Source of the DNA: Pratylenchus scribneri
Lineage: Eukaryota > Nematoda > Chromadorea > Rhabditida > Pratylenchidae
Direction of reading: 5' to 3'
DNA length: 64,000 nucleotides
Assembly (NCBI GenBank): GCA_030063045.1
Contig: JAQSEB010000050.1
Coordinates: forward strand, 1,364,001 to 1,428,000
Under the pieces are notes generated by a model. That model had not been told where the DNA came from. It saw only the letters and a list, made by a program, of their open reading frames with translations, and did no database searches. Both the position numbers and the translations under genes were made by a program. This document shows positions 1 to 14,163 of the stretch, piece after piece (the stretch's first letter is position 1; each line of letters opens with the position of its first letter).

Positions 1-655
1 GAATTGGCACTCATTTCAACCAGTCCATTGATAAGATGACAAAAATGCTCCCAAAATTAGGCAAATAATAGGATAAAAATTAAATGTAAAGAATAAAAAT
101 TCTCCAAAACTTTTACAATAATTAAATAAAAATTGAAATAAAAAAGAAAAAGAAGGGCTCGGAAGGCTTTTACGACCCACATCGGCATCATGCAATGCCT
201 CGAGTGGAAACCGCGAACGTTTCTCCGTCTTCTATCGTCATCGCCCTTCTTAATAAAATCACTTCCACTGTACGGTATCGAACCCGCGCCCTCCTATTGG
301 GCGCCTCTCATTCGTTAGCCACTCGGCTACCCAGGCAACGATAACTGCGCCAATTAAAGAAATGTTCTTCCCTTTTCCTTTCTTTCCTTTTCCAAAGTGG
401 AATTAAATCATTAAAATTTAAAAATTTAATAAAAAAATTAAAGAATTAATAAAATGAAAAGATAATTTTTATTATTCAAATAAATTTGTTTGACTAGTTA
501 AAAAATATTTTTATGTGAGTTTTGGACAATCAAAAATGAGAGAAATTGATGGAAATATTCCATTCAATCCACAATAAAAAATGGGCATTAATTCTTCATG
601 GCCTCAAAATATAATTTTATGAGATCTTTTGCATTAAGTATATTCATTCATTCCG
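1..655. other. Intergenic, AT-rich
   Basis: No gene is supported here. The stretch is AT-rich and contains one tRNA-like relic on the minus strand (listed separately). The open frame starting at 598 on the plus strand runs antisense to exon 3 of the peptide precursor below and has no coding features of its own. Confidence 0.5.
268..344 (-). repeat. tRNA-like relic
   Basis: Read on the minus strand, this has an A-box TAGCCGAGTGG (319-329) and a B-box GGTTCGATACC (274-284) at tRNA-like spacing, with a Ser/Leu-type long variable region. The acceptor strands do not pair and the T-stem has mismatches, so it is not a functional tRNA. It may be a tRNA pseudogene or a tRNA-derived SINE head. Confidence 0.5.
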
Positions 656-1250
656 TCATTTCCGACCCAACCAAGCATTCTTCAACAATGAATTCAGCTC
701 ACTTTCGCTTACGACCCGCTTCACCGCAAATTGAAGGCCGTCGCCATCATTTGAATTCAGCGGGATTGGATGCTCTTTTAGGGTTTTTGTCCGCAAAAGC
801 CAACGCTGTGGACGGGGACGGAAGAACTGAATGAAGTGAAGGGGAAAATTGACATTTAAAGGACAATTAAATGAATCTTTTTTATCTTCACCTCTTCCAG
901 GCCGGCTGCTTCTGCCAATTGTCTGGCCACAAATTTTGCTTCGGCATTGGCCAAACGATGCGAAATGGAAGGGTTAGCCGAGTTAGCCAGTGGCATTTCT
1001 TCATTCTGCTGTTGTTCATCTGCAACCGACGGGTCCAATAATGGTGAATTGAGAGGCAAAAACACTTCGGTGTCCTTTTGGGAAAATAATAGAATTATTA
1101 TGGCCAAATCCATTGGCCAACCTCATCGCCCAAAATCATTTCCTTGGCTGCATTTTCTGTTGGGCTCCTTTTGGGCAAAATCCTCTGCTCTGATTGTTTG
1201 GCCAAAAGGAGAATGGAAAGGATGAGAAGGAGGGGAAATGACTGCTTCAT
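656..1250 (-). CDS. Putative secreted peptide (neuropeptide-like) precursor, 3 exons
   Basis: Three minus-strand exons join in phase: 1250-1122, 1074-892 and 826-656, with introns of 47 and 65 bp bounded by GT and AAG/CAG. The product is about 160 aa. It starts with a good signal peptide (MKQ then a Leu/Ile-rich core, ending near SEQ) and has a Pro-Lys-Arg site soon after. It ends KR-VVSESELNSLLKNAWL-GRK-stop, that is, a dibasic site, an 18-residue peptide and a Gly-Arg-Lys amidation/processing tail. This architecture is typical of neuropeptide precursors. The SELNSLL core loosely recalls PDF-family peptides, but this is only a resemblance. Two in-frame start codons (1256, 1250) are possible. 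Exon 3 has a second usable acceptor 18 nt later in the same frame, and another frame of exon 3 is also partly open, so the model is tentative. Confidence 0.4.
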
Positions 1251-2729
1251 TGGCATTGTTGGCATCGTTGAAATTGACAATGTCCTTTGTTGGTGATTGT
1301 TCACTTTTTTGGTGCGCAACAACATTTTGGGATGAATTGGCAATGGAATTTGGAATTGAATGGAATTAAATTTGGAGAAATATTCTTGGCCACAGGCTTA
1401 ATTGAAAAGAGGGAAATGACCAAATGAGATTAAAGCGAAAGGAAGGCGGAACACGCAAAATTATAAATTCCCGCAAATCAACAAATATATGGGAAGGGGG
1501 AATTGTTGAAATTGGAATTGAGAAGAGGGCATCCGATGGCAATCGCCGGCGGCTCAAGTGCAAAAATGAACATGTGAGGATAGCCGAATAACCGAAAAAA
1601 GATCAGATAATTCTAGGAATTGGTTAATTATTCCCATGAATTTTAGGAAATTAGCCAAATATTTGGATATTTTTTAGCATAAATATAGTTGGAAATGGAT
1701 TGGGAATATTTTCCTTTTATAGAAGTTTATGTAGCATAAAATGTATTGGAGCTTGGAAATAGATTCTTTCTTTGGGGAGGATATAATCCACATCCACGAT
1801 CCACATACAAATTCCACGATGGTGCTTTATATTTTTCCAAATATTGTACCCAAAATTGCGCAAAGTTATTGCGGAATTCTTTTTTAATCCATTTTGGATT
1901 TTGGCAACAAATTTTTGTACTATTTTCTGCAACAGATTAAAAGGAATGTGGAAGGGGGTGTGGGAAAAGGTGGATGGAAATATGGGGAATATCAAAGGGA
2001 TTAAATTTTCCCCAGGGTCAATTATCCCAAACCCCAATAGATGGAAATGTTTTGGGAGGAGAGTTTTGCCACTTTGCCTTTGGAACAGAATCCTCTCTCC
2101 TCTACTGTCATTCTCAAGTTTGGGTCAAAAAAAATCCGCCTTCTGGCTGCCCAAAACATTTTCCGTTTTCCGGCCCAAGTCACGGACATGGGGGAGTCCC
2201 GGAATGGGAAAGAGATGCATGTGAATGACAACAAATTTTTAAGCAAAATTGCCGGGGCCAAAATGTGTGTGGGAAATGTGCCCGCGGAGGACATTTTCCC
2301 GGAGATCATTGAACCGTATTTCCTCCTTCTGAAGGAGGGAGAAAATTCAACAAAGAAAAAACATTGTTTGGAGAAATTTATTGGCTACAAAAAAGGAAAA
2401 TAAATTGGTATTATTAATCCACCAATTTCCACAAACCAGATTTTGTGCTCAAATTCTATGGCATTTTTCTAGGTCTTCTCAAAGCCATTACCAATTCCCA
2501 TTAGGCTAATGCATCAATGGAAAAATATGGGTTGGAAGGGGAAGGACGAAATTCAAGCGTATTTTTTGCAAACCAAAAACGGGTCAAACCAATTTAATTT
2601 TGGGAAAAGATGAAAGATCTTGGTTCTTGGTAAATTATGTTTTCGCATAAATCCCAAATGGAAAATGAATTAATAAAGGAGAACGGGACTGAACAACAAG
2701 GTTTTTTAAGAATAAATCTGCTTGTTTTA
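1251..2729. other. Intergenic, no supported gene
   Basis: Several open frames of 60-126 codons occur on both strands, but none has recognisable domains, consistent splice signals or a clear start context. The longest (2041-2403, plus) has coding-like GC content near 2050-2330 but no family resemblance that I can see. It could be a small lineage-specific gene, which cannot be decided here. Confidence 0.35.
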
Positions 2730-3085
2730 ATTCCGCCTGGCGAACTTAGAATAATTCCGCCTGGCGAACTTAGAATAATTCCGCCTGTTTTAATTCCGCC
2801 TGGTGAACTTAGAATAATTCCGCCTGTTTTAATTCCGCCTGGCGAACTTAGAATAATTCCGCCTGTTTTAATTCCGCCTGGCGAACTTAGAATAATTCCG
2901 CCTGTTTTAATTCCGCCTGGCGAACTTAGAATAATTCCGCCTGTTTTAATTCCGCCTGGCGAACTTATAATAATTCCGCCTGGCGAACTTAGAATAATTC
3001 CGCCTGGCGAACTTAGAATAATTCCGCCTGGCGAACTTAGAATAATTCCGCCTGGCGAACTTAGAATAATTCCGCCTGTTTCTTA
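2730..3085 (+). repeat. Compound minisatellite of 24-bp and 15-bp units
   Basis: Two related units alternate. A 24-bp unit starts ATTCCGCCTGGCGAACTTAG, and a 15-bp unit is ATTCCGCCTGTTTTA. The order is mixed: 24-24-15, then repeated 24-15 pairs, then a run of 24s. Copies are almost identical and one carries a single base change near 2967. Both unit lengths are multiples of three, so the plus-strand frame stays open throughout, from an ATG at 2637 to a stop at 3086, reading IPPGELRI and IPPVL. A diverged half unit follows near 3091. Confidence 0.9.
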
Positions 3086-3089
3086 AATT

Positions 3090-5977
3090 AATTCCGGCTG
3101 GTTAAAAATCCTATAGATGAATGGTCTTTGTCCTCCAGCATTAGCCAAAAAAGTTTTACTATAAAAATTTGGCTGACTGGATATCCTTAAAATGAGGCTA
3201 TGGGATTGGAGCCGGAAAGTCGTTTTTTTATCCTCTTTGAGCTCAAATTATGACGAATGGGGGTGGCTGGATTTGGAAAGGAAGTAGTTGGACTTGAGTC
3301 GTATATATGAAAGGGGAATGGATGCGATAAAATAAAATGCCCTTTTTATGTTTTTGTTGGCCAAATTAGCTTTATTTGCAGGAGAAGGAGGTGCAGGAAA
3401 TTGTAGATGAATTTCTATTATTATAACGGAAAATGGGGGAGATTATGGATATGGGATGAAGGCATAAGCATCAATATAATTATCAATTCATCCAATTTCA
3501 AAGGACATTAATCATTAAAGAAGGAGAAATATTATGTCAACAATGAATAAATATGGAAAATTGGCATGTTCAATGTAGACAGAAAGGCTAATACATGATA
3601 GATTGTAAAAAATTATTAGTTTATTAATTTTGAATGGACTTTTTTAAATGTGTAAAGTGCATTTGGAGGACATTGCACTGAATTTACTGTTGGGATGAAT
3701 AGGTTGGATTGGATTGGTGCCATTAAAAGATTTGATGAATTAGGTTCATTCATCTATTTTGGTTATTTTGCTAGGCTTATTTATTTGTGTGTGTACCTTA
3801 AAACTTTTTCATTTGCAGCAGCAGATTCGCACACCATTTTTTGTAGTCGGCTTAATAATATTTTCCAAGAAAAGGAGGTATTTTTAGGCATTTTTTGATG
3901 TGGGGCTTTGCTAATAATTGCAATTTTATATTCCTTTTTGGGTGTTTTGGATCAAAACATATTTATTTGAGGGAAGATTTTTGAGACTAAAAACAGGAAA
4001 ATGAGGATGGACTCAAAAGTTATTACCAAAAATAATTCATCTAAAATTTCCAAATTAGGCTCAAAAAGGTTATCTTTATTGTCCATGTGAATCATCCCAG
4101 AGGCGTCAAACCCTTTCAGAATTTATTCATCATTCATTGTTGTTTAGAACAACAAATTTTTTCCTTCCTTTTTAGTCCTTTTTTTTGTTTGTTTGTTTCT
4201 ATTTCTGGGTGTTCCCAAAAAAAGCCACTACTAAATTCCCATTTTTGGCTTTTTAATTCCCATTTTTGGTGCTTCACGCTTGGGAATTTCGAGGCAATTG
4301 GGTGGGCAAAACACGCAACAAAAATAAATAATGGTTATTGAGGGAATTGGCACATGTGTGCGCATTGTACGCTAATTGCTGAATGAATGACCAGCAGAAT
4401 CGCTGAATATTCCTGAAATCGGACTAAAGAGAATGAATCTGCCCTTAACTCCTACGCTAAGAAAATGAGATGTGATTAAGTGGGAAATGGAAAGATATGC
4501 GTCACAATGGGACGGAGAGTAAAGCATGGATTTTTAACTTCCATGTTTGCTTGTGAATCTGAAACCATTTTGCGCTCATCTTTGCTCATCTCGAATGGCC
4601 ACAAATTTGCGCACCCTAATGTTCTGTGGCCACACATTCAGTCTCCATTTTCGACACCTTCCCTTCATCTTTTCCTTTGGGATGGATGAATATATGGAAT
4701 AAGCTGCCTGCTAATTTTTGAATGAATACACAGAATCGCTGTGAATGCTCCTGAATTCGTACTAAGAGAAGAATCTGCCCTTAACAACTCCTCCGCAAAA
4801 ACGTGATTTAATGAGAATTAGAAAGTGCGTCACACTGGAGCATGGATTTTTAACATACATGTTTGCTTGTGAATCTGAAACCATTTTTCCCATCTCGGAT
4901 GGCCACAAATTTGCGCGTCACGGCCCAAATTTTCGACACCTTTCCTCTGTGACCTCTTTTTCCTTCAAGAAGGTTGGATGAATTTGTGAAATGAGCGGCC
5001 AAATTTGTCTCCGCCCGTTTCCCCCTCGGCGGCGGCCTTTCCCAGTAATTCGCCACCAATTATTTCCACCTCATTGCACCCATAAAGGCCTCCTCCCCTT
5101 TCATAGCCACTGGGCTTTTGCTGATGCGCGGCCCGCCTTCCTTTGAGCGTCGATCCAATCTACGGATGCTAAGCTAAATTATTTCGCATATCCCCGGGGG
5201 AAAAGATGGGCCCAAAATGTGAAGCTCCTTGGCATTCTTTTTGCAAATGCACTGGCAAAAATGTGCCATAAATGGGAAAAAAATGAATTTTGGGCTTTGA
5301 CCGAATATAAAATTATGTGTGGAAAGAGGTTGCCGAAAATTAATGTGAATAATGAGGATTGGGGGCGGAATATTCGGTGAATTCATTTTTTGAATTTGGG
5401 AAATGACAAATCCTTGTAATTTGATTTTCTCGTGGAAAATTAAACCAAAAAAATTGTCCTAGACCATGCAATTCCCTCATTTGTTCCGTTCCATGATAAT
5501 TTTGCATTTGCACGGATTCAACACACAAAAAAACCACATCATCGCCATTCTTTAATAGTGGAAAATGAAAGAAGGAGCACAGATGAAAACAATTTTTCTC
5601 ATCCAATAACAAGTAAGAAGTAACAATTTTGTGTGGTCTTTGGTAAAATCGTAAAATAAAGAAATTGGATTACCGTATTTTTTATAATAATGGCTCCAGG
5701 GTACAATTTTTCTGATTTCAGAGACACTCCAAAAATGCAAAAAAAATTTCACCCTTTTTCTTATTAAAAATCTTCAAATTGGGCTATTATTAGAGGGACT
5801 TTTATTGGAGATTGGATCAATATTAGAAAAAATAATGCATGAATCTTTTAATTTATAATTTCAAATGGATTTAACGGGAAAAGCAAAGTCAACGAGAAGT
5901 AATAAATAATTGAAAACATTAAATAATTTAATGATGATCATCTTCTTCTTTAATTGCGCCCTTTTCCATTTCTTCAT
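3090..5977. other. Intergenic, contains a diverged tandem duplication
   Basis: No gene is supported. Apart from the duplicated block at about 4372-4983 (listed separately), the region is AT-rich with short random frames on both strands. It ends at the stop codon of the UCH gene. Confidence 0.5.
4372..4983. repeat. Diverged direct duplication, two copies of about 270-320 bp
   Basis: Copy 1 is about 4372-4690 and copy 2 about 4714-4983. Shared blocks occur in the same order: CAGAATCGCTG, AATCTGCCCTTAAC, a GCGTCACA block, GCATGGATTTTTAAC, TGTTTGCTTGTGAATCTGAA, GGCCACAAATTTGCGC and TTTTCGACACCTT. Copies differ by many substitutions and small indels, so the duplication is old. No conserved reading frame runs through both. 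Confidence 0.7.
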
Positions 5978-7607
5978 TTATTGGGATTTGATCAGGACGA
6001 GTGCATTGCAGCGAATATCGTCAATGATTTTGGCCAATTTCAGGCATTCCTTGCCGGCATCAACCAGCATTGTTTCGGCAGTCGTCGGTCCACAATCGCG
6101 GGGAAAATTTTGTGCCGAATCTTTAAAAATTAAAGAATATTTTTTGAATAAAATATTTTGAAAATTTTCGTATTAAAGGGGGACCCTCCACTCTTGAAAA
6201 ATTAGGCCTCGGGTACGAATCCGCTCATGGGAAGTTATTTTTTTCGGGTTTGATTGATACTTTTATATGTTTTTTTATATATTTTAAGCATTTTTTGGAG
6301 TCAAAAAATTTTTGAAATTTTCGATTAAAAAGGGCTACCCTTCACATTTGTAAAATTTAGGTCTCGGGTTCGAATCCGATCCAAGGGCAATAATTTTTTC
6401 TGGCTTTATTATCATTTTTTATGTATTCTTCTAAAGTACATTTTTGGACTAAAAAAATATTTAACCCGCTGTTAATCAAATAAAACATTTTAATTAATTA
6501 ATAAAAAACCAACCAAATTCCATAAGTTTTCCATTGCAATTCAAATATGCGATGAAATGGAATTCAACATTGTCGGCTTCCGGTGCCTGTGTTTCGCCTT
6601 GTTGTGCGCAATCCAGATGAGCCGTGGCCATATCGGCGTCCTAAATAAAATTAATGATAATGAATGATCAATATTTACATTCTATAATTCCATTGGCTAT
6701 ATTAGCGTGTTTTGGACCTTGTTTTTTGATTCTAATTATTAAAATTAGTCTAAAAATGTACACTAGAATATAATAAAAAAAATGCATAAGGTTTATAAAG
6801 TTTGTAAAAAATTATTGTCCTCTGAGCGGATTCGAACCCGAGATGTAAATTTTGTTAAAAGTGAAGGGTTCTGCCTCCTTTTTGGTTGAAAATTTAAAAT
6901 TTTAGTAAAAATTTCTTTATAAACCCTAAGCCTGTCTAATCCTATCTCTCGATTTGACTATAAAAAAAACCAAATCCTAATCCGAAACTTGCAAGTCTAA
7001 TGTCTAGCCATTCCATCAACTCATTATCAATTATTACCTTAGCCAAACAGTCACTGCGCTCTTGAACATCGAGCATTTTGGCTTTCTCATACCAACGAAT
7101 GAATGGCCCATCTCCTAAAATTAATTAATCAATTTAAATTTGAATAAATCCAATTATAACCGTTGTTAAAATGCTGAGTATTGTTAGTCAATGAATGCAA
7201 AAGCGAGAAAGTTCCGCATGCATTTTTAATCTTCTGCTTCATGAAAAACACTCCATCCGGCACTTTATCTTCGCCTTTGTCCTTAATTTCAGCATAGATT
7301 TGTTTCAAATGTGAATCGGCCTTCCCTGAGCATGGATAACAATAAATCTGCATAAAAATATTGAATTAAAAATGAATTTATATTTGCATACCAGAGCATA
7401 ATGTGGTCCTGGTGCAAATCCCAACAAATCTGCATCCAATCCATATAATTCTTGACATTGAATGCCGCGGATGCCAAGTTTCTCAATATACTTAATTAAT
7501 GGGGAATTAGATATTATTAGGATGATATTTTTGTAAACCTTGTTGAAAGCTTCGGGATTTGATTCAAGTGGCATCCAAATAGGTTTGCTTGTTTCACTTG
7601 TCGACAT
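5978..7607 (-). CDS. Ubiquitin C-terminal hydrolase, UCH-L1/L3 type (peptidase C12)
   Basis: Six minus-strand exons join in phase: 7607-7539, 7490-7392, 7347-7161, 7114-7038, 6640-6514 and 6120-5978, giving 233 aa, the usual UCH-L size. The N-terminus (WMPLESNPEAFNKYIEKLG, then LYGLDADLLGF) matches the family. The catalytic residues are visible: oxyanion Gln in FMKQ, nucleophile Cys in NACGT, His in EFHFIAY and Asp in LMEFD. The enzyme trims small adducts from the ubiquitin C-terminus in the cytosol. The fourth intron carries a B-box repeat copy, and two more lie in the fifth. It is divergently arranged with the hnRNP K gene, 869 bp away. L1 versus L3 orthology cannot be decided from this sequence. 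Confidence 0.93.
6165..6300 (+). repeat. B-box repeat (SINE-like) copy
   Basis: Core at 6203-6232 reads AGGCCTCGGG-TACGAATCCGCTC, followed by the family tail (TTTTTTTCGGGTTTGATTG, then TTTTATATG). It lies in the last UCH intron, plus orientation. Confidence 0.7.
6310..6455 (+). repeat. B-box repeat (SINE-like) copy
   Basis: Core AGGTCTCGGGTTCGAATCCG at about 6358-6377, with the same tail as the other copies. It is a tandem neighbour of the copy at 6165, in the same UCH intron. Confidence 0.75.
6748..6925 (-). repeat. B-box repeat (SINE-like) copy
   Basis: Reverse-orientation copy with core CTGAGCGGATTCGAACCCGA at about 6823-6842, preceded by the tail (GTCTAAAAATGTACACTAGA). It lies in an intron of the UCH gene, so on the minus strand it has the same orientation as the host gene. 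Confidence 0.8.
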
Positions 7608-8476
7608 TGCGTTGTAGATAATATGCAGATAAATTTAATTAATTTATTTGATAGACCTTAAATTCAATTAAAAATCAAAAGAGATGAGAATAAAATAAAT
7701 TAATTTTCAGCAGGAATTTTTCTTTCCTCTATTCTACTATGTACTTTATCATAAGTCATAATAGATTTGCCATTATTTATGGATGGAATAAAAGACAAAA
7801 CAATTGAATTAAACTTTAAATTTCCATTGTTTTTCTTGTGTTTCCACTTTCCAGCAGAAAGTTTATTTTTTTTTTTTTTAAATTTTTTTTGTCTTTCTTT
7901 CATTCCGGAAATTTTTTATGTGTTTCTTGTTTCTTCCGGGAAACATTTATTTATTTTCAAGAAATATAGTTCGTATTCGTACCAAAAAAAATAAAGTGAA
8001 AAGTAGACATTCTAAAATATTCACGGTTTTTACGGTTATACAAAGTTAATCATCTAGATCTTGGTTTCTTTATTGTTAATTTAATATCCCAAAAAAAGAC
8101 CTAGCAAAGCAAGTCAGTCTTACTATATTTGTCGTTTTCCAATTCCAATGTTCCCCAATGCCCAATCCCCACCTATCAGATCCAATCAGCAATTAGTAAT
8201 CTTTTACAATGCAATACACGGCACTTCCATATTAGCCCAACCCCAACCTATAACTTTGTTTATTCAATTCCCATCCCAACTTAAATAATTGGTTTTTTTG
8301 TTAAAAATTTCGAAACGTTTACTTAATTTTTCTTTCAACTTTCCTTTCTTTAGGTTAATCTATAAATTGCACACAAACATATCTTCAGCACAATTTCCTT
8401 TGTTTATTATCGCGTTTCAAATACAATCCAACACACCATCCCGATTTGTCTGATCAGAAAATAAGGAAGAGGCAAG
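7608..8476. promoter_or_regulatory. Divergent spacer between UCH and hnRNP K genes
   Basis: This 869-bp spacer lies between two start codons facing away from each other, so it should hold both promoters and 5' UTRs. It contains T-rich runs (about 7869-7882) and pyrimidine-rich blocks, and ends in a CTGATCAG acceptor-like site just before AAAATAAGG and the hnRNP K ATG. No specific factor sites are claimed. Confidence 0.5.
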
Positions 8477-10142
8477 ATGAATAATATTTTCAGTGCGTCA
8501 TTTGATCATCAAATGAAAAGACAAAATCACTTTAATAAACGTCCAGATAACGGAATGCAAATGTACGGCGGAGGTGGAAGCAATCAACAATACTCAGCGA
8601 ATGGAGGACAGAAACGTTTTCGCGGTGGCGGTGGACATGCACAGGATTCAAGTGACTCATATCAGGAAAATCTGGCAGCCGGAAAATTCGAACTTCGTCT
8701 CTTGATTCCCAGCCGTTCAGCCGGTGCAGTGATTGGACGCGGCGGAGAATACATCAAAGCGTTGCGTTCCAAGGTTATCTTAATTTAGAATAATATTTAA
8801 ATTTTAAAACATTTTCAGTATGAAGCGATGATCAATGTTCCGGATAGAAGCACTCCAGAGCGGTAATAACTTAGGAAAACTTATTAAACTATTGTATATA
8901 GTCTTAAGGTTTCATATGAAAATTATTAGGCTCATATTAATCTACCAATTTTATGGAAAATTATTTATTACAATTGCTCTATTTTAGTGTTCTGACAATT
9001 GTCTGCCAACAAGAGACCATCGAGGAATGTGTTTCAGAAATTTTGAATAAGCTCACCGAGGTTTTATTTATTTTAACAATTTTATAATTAAAATTCAAAC
9101 TTAAGGGCGAAAAAGCCAGTCGCGGCGAAGTCGATGCCAAAGTGTTGGTTCACCAATCTCATGCCGGTGCGGTCATTGGTCGCGGTGGTGCTAAAATCAA
9201 GGAGCTGAGAGAGGCCACCCAATGCCGCTTCAAGGTTTTCCAAGAATGCTGTCCTCATTCAAGTGATCGTGTCTGCCGTAAGTCTAACAATCCATAACAT
9301 TAATAAGAGTATTTTAAGTCATCACTGGTGATCCATCAAAACTTCCGAATGCCATCAAACATTTGATTGATTTCGTCAAAGAAATTCCACTCAAAGGACC
9401 TCATCAGCCGTACGATGCGAGCAACTACAATCCACAAATGTGCCATGCTTACGGCGGATTTGAAGGAAATGCATTGGGAGGTTAAAATTCAAACAAATTT
9501 AAACAAACATTCATTCCAATTTAGCACCAGCACCGCCAATGCCTCATTTCGACTATCCACCGCATCATCCAGCCCATCATGGAATGGGACCACCGCAACC
9601 GCCCGGCGCCGGTGTTGGCTATGCAGGTTTTGGTCCACCCGGTCCTGGAGGACCACCGCCTCCCCACCAATCCGGAGGACCGCCGCCCATGGGCTATTCA
9701 GGAGGACCGCCCGGTGGTGATCATGGCCAAGTGACGACTACTCAAGTAAAATTTGAAGTAAAATAAAAATTGGCTAATTAATTATTAAAGGTGACCATTC
9801 CAAGCAAGCTGAGCGGTACAATCATTGGAAAACGTGGGGAATGCATCAATCGGATTCGAAATGACTCGGGCGCCCGCATCGAAATCGACACACAAACTGA
9901 CCTGTTTGGGACGGATGAGCGAATCATTACCATCACCGGCACCCAACAACAAATTCAAATGGCTCAGTATCTTCTTCAGCAAAGGTTTTTCGAAAATATT
10001 TTTAGTAACCAAAAAATATGATTAAAATATTTTTGAATTTAATTAAAATTTATTATGGGAATTCCCTTCATTTAATTAAAGTGTCGCTTCCAGTGTTCGA
10101 TCAAGTGAAAGTGGCCGTAGATATCTTGCCGAACGCCAATGA
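8477..10142 (+). CDS. hnRNP K-like RNA-binding protein with three KH domains
   Basis: Eight exons join in phase: 8477-8773, 8819-8862, 8988-9060, 9106-9277, 9319-9480, 9525-9745, 9791-9984 and 10094-10142, giving about 403 aa. The N-terminal 65 residues are Gly/Gln/Asn-rich with an RGGG-like stretch. KH1 has [20 protein letters not shown]2 has [21 protein letters not shown] Pro/Gly-rich linker encoded by exon 6 ([11 protein letters not shown] and similar) precedes KH3 with [20 protein letters not shown]. The order KH1-KH2-Pro/Gly linker-KH3 is that of hnRNP K/PCBP proteins, which bind C-rich single-stranded RNA and DNA in nucleus and cytoplasm. The short last exon ([16 protein letters not shown]) completes the frame. 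GXXG loops are intact in all three KH domains. Confidence 0.92.
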
Positions 10143-11165
10143 AGTGAAATTGAATGAATGAATGATGTCCAACAATCGCCACTCGTTATGTTTTCGAATG
10201 CAGATCACTTTGTAAGTAAATTAAATTTAAAGTAATTTTATATAAATTTCAGGTGTTTTTTAAATCATCAATTAAATTATTTTCGTTGGATGCCCGCAAA
10301 TCACCACCACATTCACCAGCTGAGAAGTTCTTCCAATGCCACACAAACAGAACACAGAAATTGACCTTCCTCTTCCGTGTTCCACCTTCCATTTCTTGTT
10401 TTTTTCTCAAATTCAGCTTATTATTTATTTTGCGCACATCCTTCTAAAATAAAAATGTTATCCTTCAAATAAATGTTACATTCGACCACCCTCCCCCTCC
10501 CTCCAAAATTGTTGGTTTATTCCATCCACCATCCATCTGTTTATCATAAATTATGTTTTTTTGTCTTTTCATTTGTTGCTCGCCCGCGCACATCAAAATT
10601 TCCACCCAAACATTCATTCAATTTTATTTGTTGGGCCTATAATTAATTTATGATGAATTTCGAATATGATAAATAAATGTTTCAGTATTTAAATTGTTTA
10701 CGAGATAGATAATAAAGCCTTAATTTTTGAGTTTTTAATTAGTTTCTATTAGTCCAGATTTTTGAAAACCCCAAGAAGTGAGAAGTGACCAGTAATAGAT
10801 AGGTGACTCTGAACTGCTACTAGAGCCCTAATAAGATGATTTTAAATAAATCCTAGAATAATGATGAGTCAATTAATTGTCAATCCTACTTTCTGAATAA
10901 AAAAGTAATCGACAAATACATCATTTTTGAACTATTTAGCTGAGAACAGGGAGTAAAAATCTGGCAAATAAAACAACTTTTAACCACCAGTTATGCTATT
11001 GGTCTGGATTTCATAATGAATAGATTAGACATTAATAGAAGCATTTTTTAAATTATTTTATTCATTCATTCATAAATAATGCATAATTCGTTATGATTGT
11101 GAATATGGGAATATATGTGAATTGAATTAAAAAGTGCATTTCCAATTAATTTTGTGATGGCTTTG
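10143..11165. other. Convergent 3' region of hnRNP K and lag-1
   Basis: The hnRNP K 3' UTR should lie here, including a C-rich stretch near 10485-10505 and AATAAA-like signals at 10447, 10468 and 10672. The lag-1 3' UTR would enter from the right. No gene is supported. A C-rich 3' UTR could be a self-binding site for a KH protein, but this is a guess. Confidence 0.45.
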
Positions 11166-13463
<2,298 letters not shown>

Positions 13464-14163
13464 GTGTAAATCCTTGAAGTGAATATTTGAAAAGATAACC
13501 TGAAAATTTAACTCTTTTACATAATTTTATGAGATTTTTAGCGTTTTTCAAAACCACAGGGCCAGGACGTTTCAGCGCCAAGGTTTTAGACTACGGAGAT
13601 GCCGAATTTCGCATTTATTTTTCACTATGTAAATTTCCTGAACTGTTAGGGTTCATAAACTGGTTTCGAAAAAATTGAACTTGGGTATTTTGGGACAAAT
13701 TATAAATCAATCGATGAGGCTCAATGAGCTGATTGCGAATCTGCTATTTGTTTCACATAAAACTCAAGTTTTGGCCATTTAAAGTTGCATAAGTTGGTTA
13801 TTTTGGAAATTGAAATGGGCTTTTTCTCGATCGATTTATATGCTTAATTTTTATAATTAACAAATTCTTGGTAAACATTATGGCTTTAATGCTTATGTAT
13901 TTCTTGTAAAACCAGTAATGAAAAATTGTGGACAATAAATTTAGAACAAGCATAATTATATGTTTTAACAACAATTTCGGTCTTTTCATGTCAATTTTAA
14001 AGTCTTTATTTTTATTCGTTTTATAAAGTGAAGAAATTCAATAAAAATTTAATTGAGAACATATAAATAAACGATGGATTTTAATCAGGTCATTTCAGTT
14101 CAAAATATCCATCCATCAATCAATCAATATTTGTCTTTATCCTTTGTCAATTCATTCATTCAC
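13464..14163. other. Intergenic, 5' side of lag-1
   Basis: This lies upstream of the modelled lag-1 start and downstream of the stop of the unrecognised gene, both on the minus strand. It is AT-rich. The minus frame 13989-13798 is hydrophobic and Lys/Ile-rich, without family resemblance, and is not called. Confidence 0.45.

Noticed and set aside
268..344. Functional tRNA-Ser/Leu
   Set aside because: A- and B-boxes are present but acceptor strands do not pair and the T-stem is mismatched.
598..834. 78-codon plus frame
   Set aside because: Antisense to exon 3 of the peptide precursor; no features of its own.
2637..3103. CRISPR-like repeat array
   Set aside because: Units are contiguous with no unique spacers, and the genome is animal; it is a minisatellite.
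13798..13989. Hydrophobic minus-strand frame upstream of lag-1
   Set aside because: Ile/Lys-rich from AT bias, no signal or family match, no supporting splice sites.
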